DNA from: an uncultured Bacteroidota bacterium
GTDB taxonomy: Bacteria > Bacteroidota > Bacteroidia > Flavobacteriales > Flavobacteriaceae
NCBI GenBank assembly: GCA_902586905.1
Contig: CACIJH010000012.1
Span: 1 to 39,835, forward strand
Reading direction: 5' to 3'
Length of the DNA: 39,835 bases
Below, piece after piece: positions 1 through 8,446 of the stretch (the first letter of the stretch is position 1; every line of letters begins with the position of its first letter). The notes under the pieces are model-generated. The model was not told where the DNA came from. It did not search any database and saw only the letters and a program-made list of their open reading frames with translations. The translations under genes and the position numbers were made by a program.

Positions 1-2
1 TG

Positions 3-188
3 GTATATGCCATTCGGCATTTACGGGCCACTTCTCTGTCGGTGTTTACCTATTTACAACCCATTATCGGCATTGTTTATGCTGTATTGGTTGGGTCTGA
101 CTTTATGACCCCCATCAAGTGGATTGCCATGAGTTTGGTACTCGTTGGCGTATATCTCGTCACCAAACAAGAGCAGCCAAAGGCATGA
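3..188 (+). CDS. EamA/DMT-family transporter, C-terminal fragment (cut by window edge)
   Basis: An open frame runs from the window edge to a TGA at 186-188 and gives 61 residues. It reads as the last two membrane helices of a drug/metabolite transporter: a SVFTYLQPIIGIVYAVL segment, a short loop with a DFMTPIKW stretch, and a final helix ending in LVGVYLVTK. The LQPI(I/V) turn followed by a last hydrophobic helix is typical of the second EamA repeat, where small metabolites or amino acids are exported across the inner membrane. The substrate cannot be deduced. Only the C-terminus is present, so the family call rests on this short stretch. Confidence 0.72.
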   Translation, partial: VYAIRHLRATSLSVFTYLQPIIGIVYAVLVGSDFMTPIKWIAMSLVLVGVYLVTKQEQPKA

Positions 189-199
189 ATCGTTCATAA

Positions 200-276
200 T
201 TATTGGGTTCATAGTTATTGGTTAATAGTTATTGGGCTAAAAGTTATTAGTTATTGGGTTAATAGTCATTCGTTAA
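200..276. repeat. Degenerate TTATTGG short repeats
   Basis: Four copies of TTATTGG(G) start at 200, 215, 229 and 251, with decayed copies (TTATTAG, GTCATTCG) between and after them, and GGTTAATAG linkers. The array fills the gap between the transporter and the FG-GAP gene. I see no hairpin or coding potential. Its function is unknown. Confidence 0.6.
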
Positions 277-344
277 TAGGAAAATTAAAACGAAAAGGAA
301 CGACAACCACCTATCAACCATTAACAATTATCTTTTTAATAATC

Positions 345-1439
345 ATGAATACAACCTACAAAACCAATCTTTTTTTAGGAATAACACTTTTCCTATTTGC
401 CTTTGCCTTTGGGCAAGAGCCACCATTTACTTTCACCAAACACCTTCTCGCAGAAAGCATAGGCGCCCGTTCAGTTGTCGCAGCTGACATCGACGGCAAT
501 GGCGTTTTAGATGTTTTCTCAGCCTCTACCGAAGACAACTCCATCCGTTGGTTTGAGAACAAAAATGAAGAAGGCTTTACGGACTACACCATTTTTGCCC
601 ATGCAAAGGGTGCCTATTCAGTCACCACAGCCGATATCGATGGGGATACTGATATCGATGTACTTTCGGCTTCCAGTGCCGATAACACCATCCGATGGTA
701 TGAGAATAAAGGGGTGGATGGCTTTACTTGTATAGATGCCATTTTTAGAAATGCAGAAAGTGCGTCTTCAGTCATCACTGCAAACATGGATGGAGACGAA
801 GATATCGATGTGCTATCAGCCTCCTACTCCGACAACTCTATCCTTTGGTATGAAAATGACGGAACAGGAAAGTTTACCAATGAGCAGGGAGACTATATGG
901 TACATATCATCGATAGCAATGCAGGGGGTGCCCGAGCTGTTGCTGTAGCCGACATGGATGGAGACATGGATATCGATGTGTTATCGGCTTCCTATACCGA
1001 TGGCATTATCCGATGGTATGAAAACAAAGGAGCAGAAGGCTTTGTCGCATACACCATCGACGATAATGCACCAGGAGCTAATACGATTGCCGCAGCCGAT
1101 TTTGACAATGATGGCAATATGGATGTTGTTGCAGGTATCTATAATGCCGCCGAAATCCGTTTGTATGAGAACAACAAAGAGGCACTCAATATGCAGCGGG
1201 TGCTTCCACAATCAATAGCACTCCATCCAAACCCTATGACCAATGTGCTTCACATAAGCTATATCTCAACGACCACGGTCAACTATACATTATATGACAG
1301 TACAGGCAAGCAACTCTCTAGCCAAACCCATACAGGAAAAGAACATCAACTGGAGGTGTGGCATTTGGCAAGTGGCACCTATTTGCTCAAAGCCAATAAT
1401 GACACGCAGTTCAAATACTATCGCTTTATGAAAGAATAG
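345..1439 (+). CDS. Secreted FG-GAP/VCBS repeat protein with T9SS type A sorting domain
   Basis: This 364-residue protein has a signal peptide (hydrophobic run about residues 8-23, ending at FGQ). Five repeats of about 45 residues follow, each with a calcium-binding-like acidic loop (DIDGNGVLD, DIDGDTDID, NMDGDEDID, DMDGDMDID, DFDNDGNMD) and a downstream (I/L)RWYENKG-type strand. This is the FG-GAP/VCBS pattern that builds a beta-propeller. Residues from about 283 (LPQSIALHPNPMTN...) to the end form a type A C-terminal sorting domain, so the product should cross the outer membrane by the type IX system. Five repeats is short for a seven-bladed propeller. A TATCTTTT element near 328-335 could be a weak promoter -7. 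The ligand is unknown. Confidence 0.88.
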   Translation: MNTTYKTNLFLGITLFLFAFAFGQEPPFTFTKHLLAESIGARSVVAADIDGNGVLDVFSASTEDNSIRWFENKNEEGFTDYTIFAHAKGAYSVTTADIDGDTDIDVLSASSADNTIRWYENKGVDGFTCIDAIFRNAESASSVITANMDGDEDIDVLSASYSDNSILWYENDGTGKFTNEQGDYMVHIIDSNAGGARAVAVADMDGDMDIDVLSASYTDGIIRWYENKGAEGFVAYTIDDNAPGANTIAAADFDNDGNMDVVAGIYNAAEIRLYENNKEALNMQRVLPQSIALHPNPMTNVLHISYISTTTVNYTLYDSTGKQLSSQTHTGKEHQLEVWHLASGTYLLKANNDTQFKYYRFMKE

Positions 1440-1515
1440 TTTTTTGAACACCATAGTTCTAGGACGCGACAAAAACTTGTGTTTACAGTACACTTAGAAT
1501 CGCATTGGTTCTTTG

Positions 1516-1523
1516 TACTTTTG
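1516..1523 (+). promoter_or_regulatory. Promoter -7 element TACTTTTG
   Basis: TACTTTTG matches the Bacteroidota -7 consensus TAnnTTTG. It ends 4 bases before the ATG at 1528, so the transcript is probably leaderless. The TTG inside this element is in frame and could be mistaken for a start codon. No clear -33 TTTG is seen at the usual spacing. Confidence 0.5.
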
Positions 1524-1527
1524 TGTC

Positions 1528-2235
1528 ATGGCATTGTTGTTTGCTTTCATCGGATATTTACTGTTCCGTTTGCCGGGAGCCATCATTGGCTATTTCTTGG
1601 GGAGCTTGGTGTCCAATACTCGTGTCTATACGAACATGGGTAGCACACGCATCAACACCCGTGACTTTGAGGTCAAACTGCTCACCCTTGCCAGTTTGGT
1701 CATCAAAGCCGATGGCAAGGTCACCCAAAAAGAGTTGGACTATGTGCGGCGCTATTTTGTGTCGGCCTATGGCAAGGCACGTGCCAATGAAGTGTTTCGC
1801 ATTTTCAATTCAGAAATGAAAAAAACAGATGTCTCTGCTGCACAAATCTGCAACCACTTTGCCACTTTTGCGCGTTATGAAAGTCGGCTCCAGCTGATCC
1901 ATTTTTTGTTTGGCATTGCAGGTGCCGATGGGTCTGTTTCCGAAGCCGAATGGCTCAAAATCGAGTCCTTCTCACGCTATTTGCGCGTGCGCCCAATCGA
2001 CTTTGAAAGCATCAAGGCCATGTTTATCAAACAAGTCGATGGGGCTTACAAAATTTTGGAGGTGGACAAATCAGCCTCCGATTCCGAAATCAAAAAGGCC
2101 TATCGCGACCTCGCCAAAAGACACCACCCCGACAAGGTGCAGCACCTAGGCGGGGCCTATGTTAAGGCAGCACGCGAAAAATTTCAAAACATCCAAAAGG
2201 CATACGAACAAATCAAAAGTGAGCGTGGATTCTAA
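1528..2235 (+). CDS. TerB/DjlA-like membrane-anchored J-domain protein
   Basis: This is a 235-residue protein. An N-terminal hydrophobic, glycine-rich segment (about residues 1-30) probably anchors it in the membrane. A helical TerB-like region with acidic metal-site character (KADGKVTQKE..., GADGSVSEAEW) covers about 45-150. The last 65 residues are a J domain with the HPD tripeptide (RHHPDK). This DjlA-like order suggests a co-chaperone that recruits DnaK to the membrane face. I chose the ATG at 1528 over an in-frame TTG at 1513 because that TTG lies in the promoter -7 element. The gene precedes hupE-like and dCMP deaminase genes on the same strand. The client is unknown. Confidence 0.85.
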   Translation: MALLFAFIGYLLFRLPGAIIGYFLGSLVSNTRVYTNMGSTRINTRDFEVKLLTLASLVIKADGKVTQKELDYVRRYFVSAYGKARANEVFRIFNSEMKKTDVSAAQICNHFATFARYESRLQLIHFLFGIAGADGSVSEAEWLKIESFSRYLRVRPIDFESIKAMFIKQVDGAYKILEVDKSASDSEIKKAYRDLAKRHHPDKVQHLGGAYVKAAREKFQNIQKAYEQIKSERGF

Positions 2236-2243
2236 GTTTTTTT

Positions 2244-2251
2244 TAAGTTTG
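2244..2251 (+). promoter_or_regulatory. Promoter -7 element TAAGTTTG
   Basis: TAAGTTTG fits TAnnTTTG and sits in the 23-base gap before the HupE/UreJ gene, ending 7 bases before its ATG at 2259. It would give that gene pair its own near-leaderless transcript. No convincing -33 element is visible. Confidence 0.4.
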
Positions 2252-2258
2252 ATGTCAG

Positions 2259-2837
2259 ATGAATGATTCTTGGTTGTTGGTCGAATTGGGCTTTTCACAT
2301 GTGTGGGATTGGCAAGGCTATGACCACTTGCTGTTTCTGATGGCACTCTGTTTGCCCTTTTCGATCTTAGAATGGAAACAGCTCCTATGGCTCATCACCT
2401 GTTTTACCATTGGACACAGTCTGTCTCTGGTCATCGCCTCCCTCGATTTACTTACTGTTTCTTCCACTTGGATCGAGTTTTTGATCCCACTGAGTATCGC
2501 AGCCACTGCCTTGCACAACATGATCTTTTCCCAACGCAGATGGCTCAAGAGTAGTAAAACTGTGATGTGGGTCACCCTATTTTTTGGGTTGATACATGGC
2601 TTTGGCTTTGCTGGCTATTTCGACTTGATTCGCGACCTGGAACAGCCGCTGTGGAGCGCCTTGTTGTTTTTTGCTTTGGGAATCGAAGCAGCACAAATCG
2701 CATTGGGCGTGTTGATGTTGCTGCTTGCCTTTTTGGTGCTCAATGTCTGGGGCCGAAGCCGACGTGATTTTATCATTGTGGTGTCTAGTGTCATAATTGG
2801 TATATTGCTGCCTATAATTTTTGAACGTTGGCCATGA
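2259..2837 (+). CDS. HupE/UreJ family membrane protein
   Basis: A 192-residue, very hydrophobic protein with about six or seven membrane segments. Family marks are the N-terminal GxxHxxDWxGYDHLLFL region, a TIGHSLSL helix and the histidine-rich LIHGFGFAG helix. HupE/UreJ proteins are membrane permeases associated in some bacteria with nickel or cobalt supply to hydrogenase or urease; no such enzyme lies nearby, so the metal role here is uncertain. The TGA stop overlaps the ATG of the dCMP deaminase gene (ATGA at 2834-2837), which suggests translational coupling. Confidence 0.85.
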   Translation: MNDSWLLVELGFSHVWDWQGYDHLLFLMALCLPFSILEWKQLLWLITCFTIGHSLSLVIASLDLLTVSSTWIEFLIPLSIAATALHNMIFSQRRWLKSSKTVMWVTLFFGLIHGFGFAGYFDLIRDLEQPLWSALLFFALGIEAAQIALGVLMLLLAFLVLNVWGRSRRDFIIVVSSVIIGILLPIIFERWP

Positions 2838-3262
2838 ACAAATCAAAACAACTTCGCTACGACACTGCCTATATGCGCATGGCACTCGAATGGGCTAAAC
2901 TATCGCACTGCAAACGCAAGCAAGTTGGCTCACTGATTGTCAAAGATCGCATGATCATTTCGGATGGGTACAATGGCACCCCCTCAGGCTTTGACAATTG
3001 CTGTGAAGACGATGACTATCTCACCCACTGGTATGTACTCCACGCCGAGGCAAATGCGATTATGAAAGTGGCAGCATCTACCCAATCCTGTGCTGGGGCA
3101 ACACTCTACATCACCCTATCGCCCTGCCAGCAATGCAGCAAGTTGATCCATCAAGCTGGTATCGTGCGAGTGGTCTATGGCGAAACCTATAAAGATACTT
3201 CTGGCTTAGAATTTTTAGAAAAAGCAGGGGTAGCACTGGAGCTGCTCGAAGTGCAACTCTGA
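2834..3262 (+). CDS. dCMP/deoxycytidylate deaminase family protein
   Basis: This 142-residue zinc deaminase has the HAE signature at His70-Ala71-Glu72 and a PCxxC motif with Cys98 and Cys101, which bind zinc with His70. The early NGTPSGFDNC segment and CCEDD loop are typical of dCMP deaminases, which turn dCMP into dUMP and so feed dTMP synthesis. The ATG at 2834 is preferred over an in-frame TTG at 2828 because it overlaps the upstream stop as ATGA. Convergent with the small membrane protein gene that ends at 3267. A related cytidine-deaminase-fold enzyme (ComEB type) is the main alternative name. Confidence 0.9.
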   Translation: MNKSKQLRYDTAYMRMALEWAKLSHCKRKQVGSLIVKDRMIISDGYNGTPSGFDNCCEDDDYLTHWYVLHAEANAIMKVAASTQSCAGATLYITLSPCQQCSKLIHQAGIVRVVYGETYKDTSGLEFLEKAGVALELLEVQL

Positions 3263-3266
3263 CAAC

Positions 3267-3461
3267 CTATTTGACTTTATCTTGTATGGCTTTGGCAACC
3301 CATAATAGGGCGAGTAAAACAATGGCGCACAAGCCAGCAACAATGCCAACAAGAGCCACCACACTGTCGCCTTGCAAAGGCGCAGTAAAGTCCACATAAA
3401 AGAGATTGAAGACAACCAGTCCTAAAGCGATACATGCAAGAGCAATGATGAGTTTTTTCAT
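3267..3461 (-). CDS. Small two-helix membrane protein, unknown function
   Basis: A 64-residue protein of which most is two hydrophobic segments (about 3-22 and 34-58) joined by a short polar loop (DFTAPLQGDS) and ending in a positively charged tail (KAIQDKVK). The tail rule puts the C-terminus in the cytoplasm. It starts 9 bases after the marC stop and is probably cotranscribed with marC. I do not recognise the family; the coding call rests on the membrane pattern, start codon and operon position. Confidence 0.7.
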   Translation of the reverse strand: MKKLIIALACIALGLVVFNLFYVDFTAPLQGDSVVALVGIVAGLCAIVLLALLWVAKAIQDKVK

Positions 3462-3470
3462 CCGATAGTT

Positions 3471-4040
3471 TTAAAAGAGTTGTTGTGCGTTGTTGGCAAA
3501 TAGTTTCACAGCAATGGCAAGTAGAATCACACCAAATACCTTTTGAATAACACTGATACCAGAGCTTCCCAAAACACGTTCAATGCTTTTGGAAGACTTC
3601 AGTACAATATATACCACTAGGATATTGATTACGATAGCAGCAATGATGTTTGCAGCAGCAAATTCGGCACGCAAAGAGAGCAAGGTGGTCAAGGTTCCTG
3701 CACCTGCAATGATTGGAAAAGCGATGGGAACTATCGATGCTGTTTCGGGAGATTCTTCTTTATAAAACTGTATCCCCAAAATCATTTCGAGCGCCAAAAA
3801 GAAAATGATGATCGATCCCGCCACTGCAAAAGAATTGACGTCTATGCCGATGATGTTGAGGATTTCTTCCCCCACAAACAAAAACCCAATCATAATCACT
3901 AGGGCAACCAAAGATGCTTTTTCTGACTGGATATGACCGACCCTTTGACGCAGCCCAATGATGACAGGCGTGCTGCCAATGATATCAATGACAGCAAACA
4001 GAATCATCCCAGCAGTAAAAATTTCTTTGACATCAAACAT
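3471..4040 (-). CDS. MarC family integral membrane protein
   Basis: A 189-residue protein with six predicted membrane helices. It carries MarC-family marks: an early AVIDIIGSTPVIIGL helix with a Pro-containing turn, the GSIIIFFLALEMILG helix and the conserved PIAFPIIAGAGTLTTLLSL stretch. MarC/UPF0056 proteins are inner-membrane proteins of unknown transport role; the old link to antibiotic resistance is not supported. The ATG at 4040 is chosen because a TATCTTTG promoter element ends 4 bases before it on the minus strand. An upstream in-frame ATG at 4064 would sit beyond that element. First gene of a likely two-gene operon. Confidence 0.9.
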   Translation of the reverse strand: MFDVKEIFTAGMILFAVIDIIGSTPVIIGLRQRVGHIQSEKASLVALVIMIGFLFVGEEILNIIGIDVNSFAVAGSIIIFFLALEMILGIQFYKEESPETASIVPIAFPIIAGAGTLTTLLSLRAEFAAANIIAAIVINILVVYIVLKSSKSIERVLGSSGISVIQKVFGVILLAIAVKLFANNAQQLF

Positions 4041-4044
4041 GCGA

Positions 4045-4081
4045 CAAAGATACAATCTTGCCATTGATTATTGTAGCTTTG
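4045..4081. promoter_or_regulatory. Back-to-back leaderless promoters for marC and the DUF3109 gene
   Basis: Two divergent -7 elements lie 21 bases apart. TATCTTTG on the minus strand (4052-4045) ends 4 bases before the marC ATG at 4040. TAGCTTTG on the plus strand (4074-4081) ends 4 bases before the ATG at 4086. Both fit TAnnTTTG exactly. The short gap means the two polymerase sites must overlap. Confidence 0.6.
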
Positions 4082-4085
4082 TGAG

Positions 4086-4661
4086 ATGTTTCAGTTGGGG
4101 GATACTTTGGTATCGGAAGAATTGTTGAAAGAACACTTTGCTTGTGACTTGTCGCAGTGCAAAGGGGCATGCTGTGTGGAGGGCGAAGCAGGTGCACCAC
4201 TCAGCGCAGAGGAGGTCCAGCAATTGGCAAAGGACTATGATGCTATCGCTCCTTTTTTAAACGAAGCAGGTCGTAAAGCCATTGCCGCACAAGGCACATC
4301 TAATGTGGCCAAAGACAAGAGTGTGGAAACCCCATTGGTGGATGGCGCAGCTTGTGCATACGCCACTTTTGATGAACGCGGCTGGGCGCATTGCGGCATC
4401 GAACAAGCCCACCAAGCAGGTGCAGTGGATTGGAAAAAACCTATCTCATGCCACTTGTATCCCGTACGTGTTAAAGACTATTCTGTGTTTACTGCAGTCA
4501 ACTATCATCGCTGGCAAATTTGCAGTGCTGGTTGTGCCAATGGAAAGCAAATGCAGATGCCTTTGTATCGCTTTGTGGCGGAGGCATTACAGAAAAAATT
4601 TGGTGCAGATTGGTTCGCAGAACTGGAGCGTGTGGCAAGCAAGCAAAATAAAAATCAATAA
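4086..4661 (+). CDS. DUF3109 family cysteine-rich protein
   Basis: A 191-residue soluble protein. The N-terminus has a cysteine cluster (Cys20, Cys25, Cys29, Cys30 in the stretch FACDLSQCKGACC), and more cysteines follow in CAYATFDERGWAHCGIE, SCHLYPVR and CSAGC. This pattern matches DUF3109, related to the YkgJ-type CxxxCxxCC proteins and thought to bind zinc or an iron-sulfur cluster. The biochemical role is unknown. The start follows a -7 element by 4 bases, so the mRNA is probably leaderless. Downstream is a 232-base AT-rich gap before nrdB with no gene I can see. Confidence 0.85.
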   Translation: MFQLGDTLVSEELLKEHFACDLSQCKGACCVEGEAGAPLSAEEVQQLAKDYDAIAPFLNEAGRKAIAAQGTSNVAKDKSVETPLVDGAACAYATFDERGWAHCGIEQAHQAGAVDWKKPISCHLYPVRVKDYSVFTAVNYHRWQICSAGCANGKQMQMPLYRFVAEALQKKFGADWFAELERVASKQNKNQ

Positions 4662-4893
4662 ACACCAAAAATGATTCCTGTCTGACGTTATACCATATAC
4701 ACCAACGCAACATATTGATTGACAGTATTTTAAAAAATAGAGCTGTTTAAGTTTCGTAGGAAAAAACTGAACGAATGTTAAAAAAACGATTGCATTGTGA
4801 AAAACTATGGCTTTTAATTTTCATAAAAAAAGAGAAGATTTGTAAGGTTGATTTCTCAACATAAAAACACAATAACAAAAACAAAAAAAAATT

Positions 4894-5874
4894 ATGGCAG
4901 CAGTCGAACCCATTCTGGAAGATAACAAAAACCGATTCGTAATATTTCCAATTGAACACCATGATATTTGGGAATGGTACAAAAAACAAGAAGCGTGTTT
5001 TTGGACAGCAGAAGAGATCGACTTGCACCAAGATTTGACGGACTGGCAAGACAAGCTCAATGACGATGAGCGCTATTTCATCAAACACATTTTGGCATTT
5101 TTTGCTGCCTCGGATGGTATTGTGAATGAGAACTTGGCCGAGAATTTTGTGAATGAAGTGCAATACAGTGAGGTCAAGTTTTTCTATGGTTTTCAAATCA
5201 TGATGGAAAACATCCACTCGGAAACCTACTCATTGTTGATCGACACTTATGTAAAAGACGAGGCGGAAAAAGACAAACTGTTTCGCGCCATAGAAATTTT
5301 CCCTGCCATCAAGCGCAAAGCCGATTGGGCGTTGCGTTGGGTGGAGTCTGAGTCTTTTGCCGAGCGACTTATTGCCTTTGCTGCTGTTGAAGGAATCTTT
5401 TTCTCAGGAGCATTTTGTTCAATCTTTTGGTTGAAAAAGCGTGGCTTGATGCCAGGCTTGACCTTCTCCAACGAGTTGATCTCACGCGACGAGGGTATGC
5501 ACTGTGACTTTGCTGTTCACCTACACAACAAACACCTGATCAACAAAGTACCACCCCAACGTATTCGCGAAATTATTTTGGACGCATTGTACATCGAGCG
5601 CGAATTTATTACCGAATCACTCCCTGTGAGTTTGATCGGTATGAACGCCAAACTCATGACACAATACTTGGAGTTTGTCACCGACCGATTGTTGGTAGAA
5701 TTAGAACTAGAAAAAGAATACAACGTAACCAACCCATTTGATTTCATGGATATGATTTCGCTACAAGGAAAAACAAACTTCTTCGAAAAGCGAGTTTCAG
5801 AATATCAGAAAGCAGGGGTACTGAAACAAGAGACCGAAGAGAAAGAAAAGTACTCGTTCGACGACGATTTCTAA
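4894..5874 (+). CDS. nrdB: Ribonucleoside-diphosphate reductase, beta (R2) subunit
   Basis: This 326-residue subunit carries the di-iron, tyrosyl-radical cofactor of class Ia ribonucleotide reductase. Asp74, Glu105, His108, Glu166, Glu200 and His203 fall at the family ligand spacing, and Tyr112, seven residues after Glu105, is in the radical position. The radical tyrosine is present, so this is a classical Fe-Tyr type and not the phenylalanine class Ic. The enzyme makes dNDPs from NDPs in the cytoplasm with NrdA, encoded 75 bases downstream. The 232 bases upstream are AT-rich with only imperfect -7 candidates (TAAGGTTG at 4843-4850). Confidence 0.97.
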   Translation: MAAVEPILEDNKNRFVIFPIEHHDIWEWYKKQEACFWTAEEIDLHQDLTDWQDKLNDDERYFIKHILAFFAASDGIVNENLAENFVNEVQYSEVKFFYGFQIMMENIHSETYSLLIDTYVKDEAEKDKLFRAIEIFPAIKRKADWALRWVESESFAERLIAFAAVEGIFFSGAFCSIFWLKKRGLMPGLTFSNELISRDEGMHCDFAVHLHNKHLINKVPPQRIREIILDALYIEREFITESLPVSLIGMNAKLMTQYLEFVTDRLLVELELEKEYNVTNPFDFMDMISLQGKTNFFEKRVSEYQKAGVLKQETEEKEKYSFDDDF

Positions 5875-5940
5875 GGTCCTTTTTCACATATTTAGTAGAG
5901 TAGTTGTCCCTATAAGGGCTAATGTTTTTTTGTCAAAAAA

Positions 5941-5945
5941 GGAGG
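5941..5945 (+). promoter_or_regulatory. Shine-Dalgarno site GGAGG for nrdA
   Basis: GGAGG lies 4 bases before the nrdA ATG at 5950, after an A-run. Strong Shine-Dalgarno sites are uncommon before genes in this phylum, and none of the neighbouring genes shows one this clear. It fixes the nrdA start. Confidence 0.55.
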
Positions 5946-5949
5946 AAAG

Positions 5950-8403
5950 ATGTATGTATTAAAAAGAGATGGTCGCAAAGAGCCCATCATGTTTGATAAG
6001 ATCACAGCACGTGTACGAAAGCTGTGTTATGGGTTAAATGACCTGGTTGATCCAGTCAAAGTTGCCATGCGAGTAATCGAGGGTTTGTACGACGGAGTGA
6101 CAACTTCCGAGCTCGATAATCTCGCTGCCGAAACTGCAGCAACCATGACGACAACACACCCAGATTATGCTCAACTTGCTGCGCGAATCTCTGTATCAAA
6201 CCTCCACAAAAACACCAAAAAATCCTTTGTCGAAACAATGACGGATTTGTACACTTACGTCAACCCTCGCACTGGAAAAAAAGCTCCTCTACTCGCCGAT
6301 AATGTACACAAAATCATTAAAGACAACGCAGAGCTTCTCGACTCCACCATCATCTATAATCGCGATTTTGGCTACGATTACTTTGGCTTCAAAACCCTAG
6401 AGCGATCCTATCTCCTCAAAATCAATGGCCAAATCGTTGAACGTCCACAACATATGCTGATGCGTGTTTCTGTCGGCATCCACCTCGATGACCTCGACGC
6501 TGCAATTGAGACCTATCACTTGATGTCCAAAAGGTATTTTACCCACGCCACACCAACCCTTTTCAATTCAGCAACACCCAAGCCTCAAATGTCATCTTGC
6601 TTTTTGCTCGCCATGAAAGATGACAGCATCGACGGCATCTATGACACCCTCAAACAAACAGCAAAAATATCTCAATCGGCTGGAGGAATTGGGCTATCAA
6701 TTCACAACATCCGCGCGACGGGATCCTATATCGCAGGAACCAATGGCACCTCCAATGGCGTTGTTCCCATGCTGCGTGTATTCAACGACACTGCACGCTA
6801 TGTCGACCAAGGTGGTGGCAAACGAAAAGGATCATTTGCAATCTATGTCGAGCCATGGCATGCCGATATTTTTGACTTCCTAAACTTGAAGAAAAATCAC
6901 GGAAAGGAAGAAATGCGTGCCCGCGATTTGTTCTACGCCATGTGGATCCCTGACTTGTTTATGCGTCGGGTGGAGGAAGACTCTACATGGACTTTGATGT
7001 GTCCCAATGAGTGTCCGGGATTGTATGATTCTCATGGCGATGAGTTTGAGAAAAAATACCTCGACTACGAAAAAAATAACAAGGGCCGAAAAACCATACA
7101 GGCCCGTGAATTGTGGGAAAAAATCCTCGAATCACAAATCGAAACAGGAACACCTTATATGCTGTACAAAGACGCGGCAAATCGCAAGTCGAATCAGCAA
7201 AACCTAGGAACCATTCGCTCGTCAAACTTGTGTACAGAGATTTTGGAATATACCTCTCCAGATGAAGTGGCGGTTTGTAACCTCGCCTCCATCGCCTTGC
7301 CGATGTTTATCAAAGATGGTGCCTTTGACCACCAAGGATTGTATGACGTAACAGTGCGTGCAACCAAAAACCTCAACAAGGTGATCGACCGAAATTACTA
7401 CCCAGTCAAAGAAGCAGAGAACAGTAACTTTAGACACCGCCCAATTGGATTGGGTGTGCAAGGGCTAGCCGATACCTTTATCAAGTTGCGTATGCCCTTT
7501 ACTTCAGACGAAGCCAAAACACTCAACCAAGAGATTTTTGAAACGCTTTATTTCGCAGCTGTGACCGCCTCCAAAGACATGGCAAAAGACGAAGGACCCT
7601 ATGAAAGTTATAAAGGATCACCCATTTCAAAAGGGGAGTTCCAACACAATCTTTGGGGAATCAAAGACAGTGAGCTCAGTGGCCGATGGGATTGGGTTGC
7701 TCTACGAAAAGAGGTCAAAAAGCATGGTGTTCGCAACTCCCTGCTCGTGGCACCAATGCCAACTGCTTCAACCTCTCAAATCCTCGGAAATAACGAATGC
7801 TTTGAACCCTATACATCCAATATCTATACTCGACGAGTTTTGTCCGGTGAGTTTATAGTTGTGAACAAGCACTTGTTGGAAGACCTCGTCAACCTGGGTC
7901 TCTGGGATGAAGATCTCAAGCAAGAATTGATGCGTGCCAATGGCTCGGTTCAGCAACTCGACAATATCCCTGACGATATCAAAGAGCTGTATAAAACCGC
8001 ATGGGAATTGAGCATGAAAGACATCATCGACATGTCTCGCCAGCGTGGTTATTTTATCGATCAGTCACAATCGCTCAACTTGTTTATGGAGGGAGCTACC
8101 ATGGCCAAGCTGACCTCGATGCACTTTTATGCGTGGAAGTCTGGGCTCAAAACAGGAATGTACTATCTCCGAACCAAGTCGGCTGTGGATGCAATCAAGT
8201 TTACACTCGACAAGAAAAAGGAAGAGAAAGTTCCTGAACCAGCATCAGTTGCTGCAACTGCTTCGGCTGCCAAAGCGGCACCCAAAGCTAAAGCTGCTGA
8301 AAAGCCAGTGGCGGTTGAACCACTCACACCCAGTGAGCTGAAAGAGATGATTGCCAAGTCGAAAGAAAATGAAGACGATGATTGCCTGATGTGTGGGTCA
8401 TAA
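5950..8403 (+). CDS. nrdA: Ribonucleoside-diphosphate reductase, alpha (R1) subunit
   Basis: An 817-residue catalytic subunit. Residues 1-90 form an ATP-cone for allosteric on/off control by ATP and dATP. The active site shows Cys217 and Cys443 as the redox pair, and Asn426, Cys428 (thiyl radical) and Glu430. These lie one residue below the numbering of the human enzyme. The double tyrosine for radical transfer is in the GMYYLRT stretch. The last cysteines (CLMC near the C-terminus) shuttle electrons from thioredoxin or glutaredoxin. Before them is an Ala/Lys/Pro-rich tether of about 45 residues, longer and lower in complexity than the catalytic part. Second gene of an nrdB-nrdA operon. Confidence 0.97.
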   Translation: MYVLKRDGRKEPIMFDKITARVRKLCYGLNDLVDPVKVAMRVIEGLYDGVTTSELDNLAAETAATMTTTHPDYAQLAARISVSNLHKNTKKSFVETMTDLYTYVNPRTGKKAPLLADNVHKIIKDNAELLDSTIIYNRDFGYDYFGFKTLERSYLLKINGQIVERPQHMLMRVSVGIHLDDLDAAIETYHLMSKRYFTHATPTLFNSATPKPQMSSCFLLAMKDDSIDGIYDTLKQTAKISQSAGGIGLSIHNIRATGSYIAGTNGTSNGVVPMLRVFNDTARYVDQGGGKRKGSFAIYVEPWHADIFDFLNLKKNHGKEEMRARDLFYAMWIPDLFMRRVEEDSTWTLMCPNECPGLYDSHGDEFEKKYLDYEKNNKGRKTIQARELWEKILESQIETGTPYMLYKDAANRKSNQQNLGTIRSSNLCTEILEYTSPDEVAVCNLASIALPMFIKDGAFDHQGLYDVTVRATKNLNKVIDRNYYPVKEAENSNFRHRPIGLGVQGLADTFIKLRMPFTSDEAKTLNQEIFETLYFAAVTASKDMAKDEGPYESYKGSPISKGEFQHNLWGIKDSELSGRWDWVALRKEVKKHGVRNSLLVAPMPTASTSQILGNNECFEPYTSNIYTRRVLSGEFIVVNKHLLEDLVNLGLWDEDLKQELMRANGSVQQLDNIPDDIKELYKTAWELSMKDIIDMSRQRGYFIDQSQSLNLFMEGATMAKLTSMHFYAWKSGLKTGMYYLRTKSAVDAIKFTLDKKKEEKVPEPASVAATASAAKAAPKAKAAEKPVAVEPLTPSELKEMIAKSKENEDDDCLMCGS

Positions 8404-8446
8404 CCCTCACAGCAGTCTCATGAGCAGTCTGTTTTTTTGAAATAAG

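Noticed and set aside
1505-1819. Alternative-frame open frame at 1505-1819 and many others of 60-100 residues
   Set aside because: They overlap well-supported genes in other frames and lack family motifs or sensible composition.
4662-4893. NrdR boxes upstream of nrdB
   Set aside because: AT-rich stretches such as CATATACACC and CAACATATTG are present, but no pair matches the expected palindromic boxes at the right spacing.
8404-8446. Terminator between nrdA and the carboxylase gene
   Set aside because: There is a CTCATGAG palindrome and a GCAGTCT direct repeat near a T-run, but no stable stem joined to the T-run.
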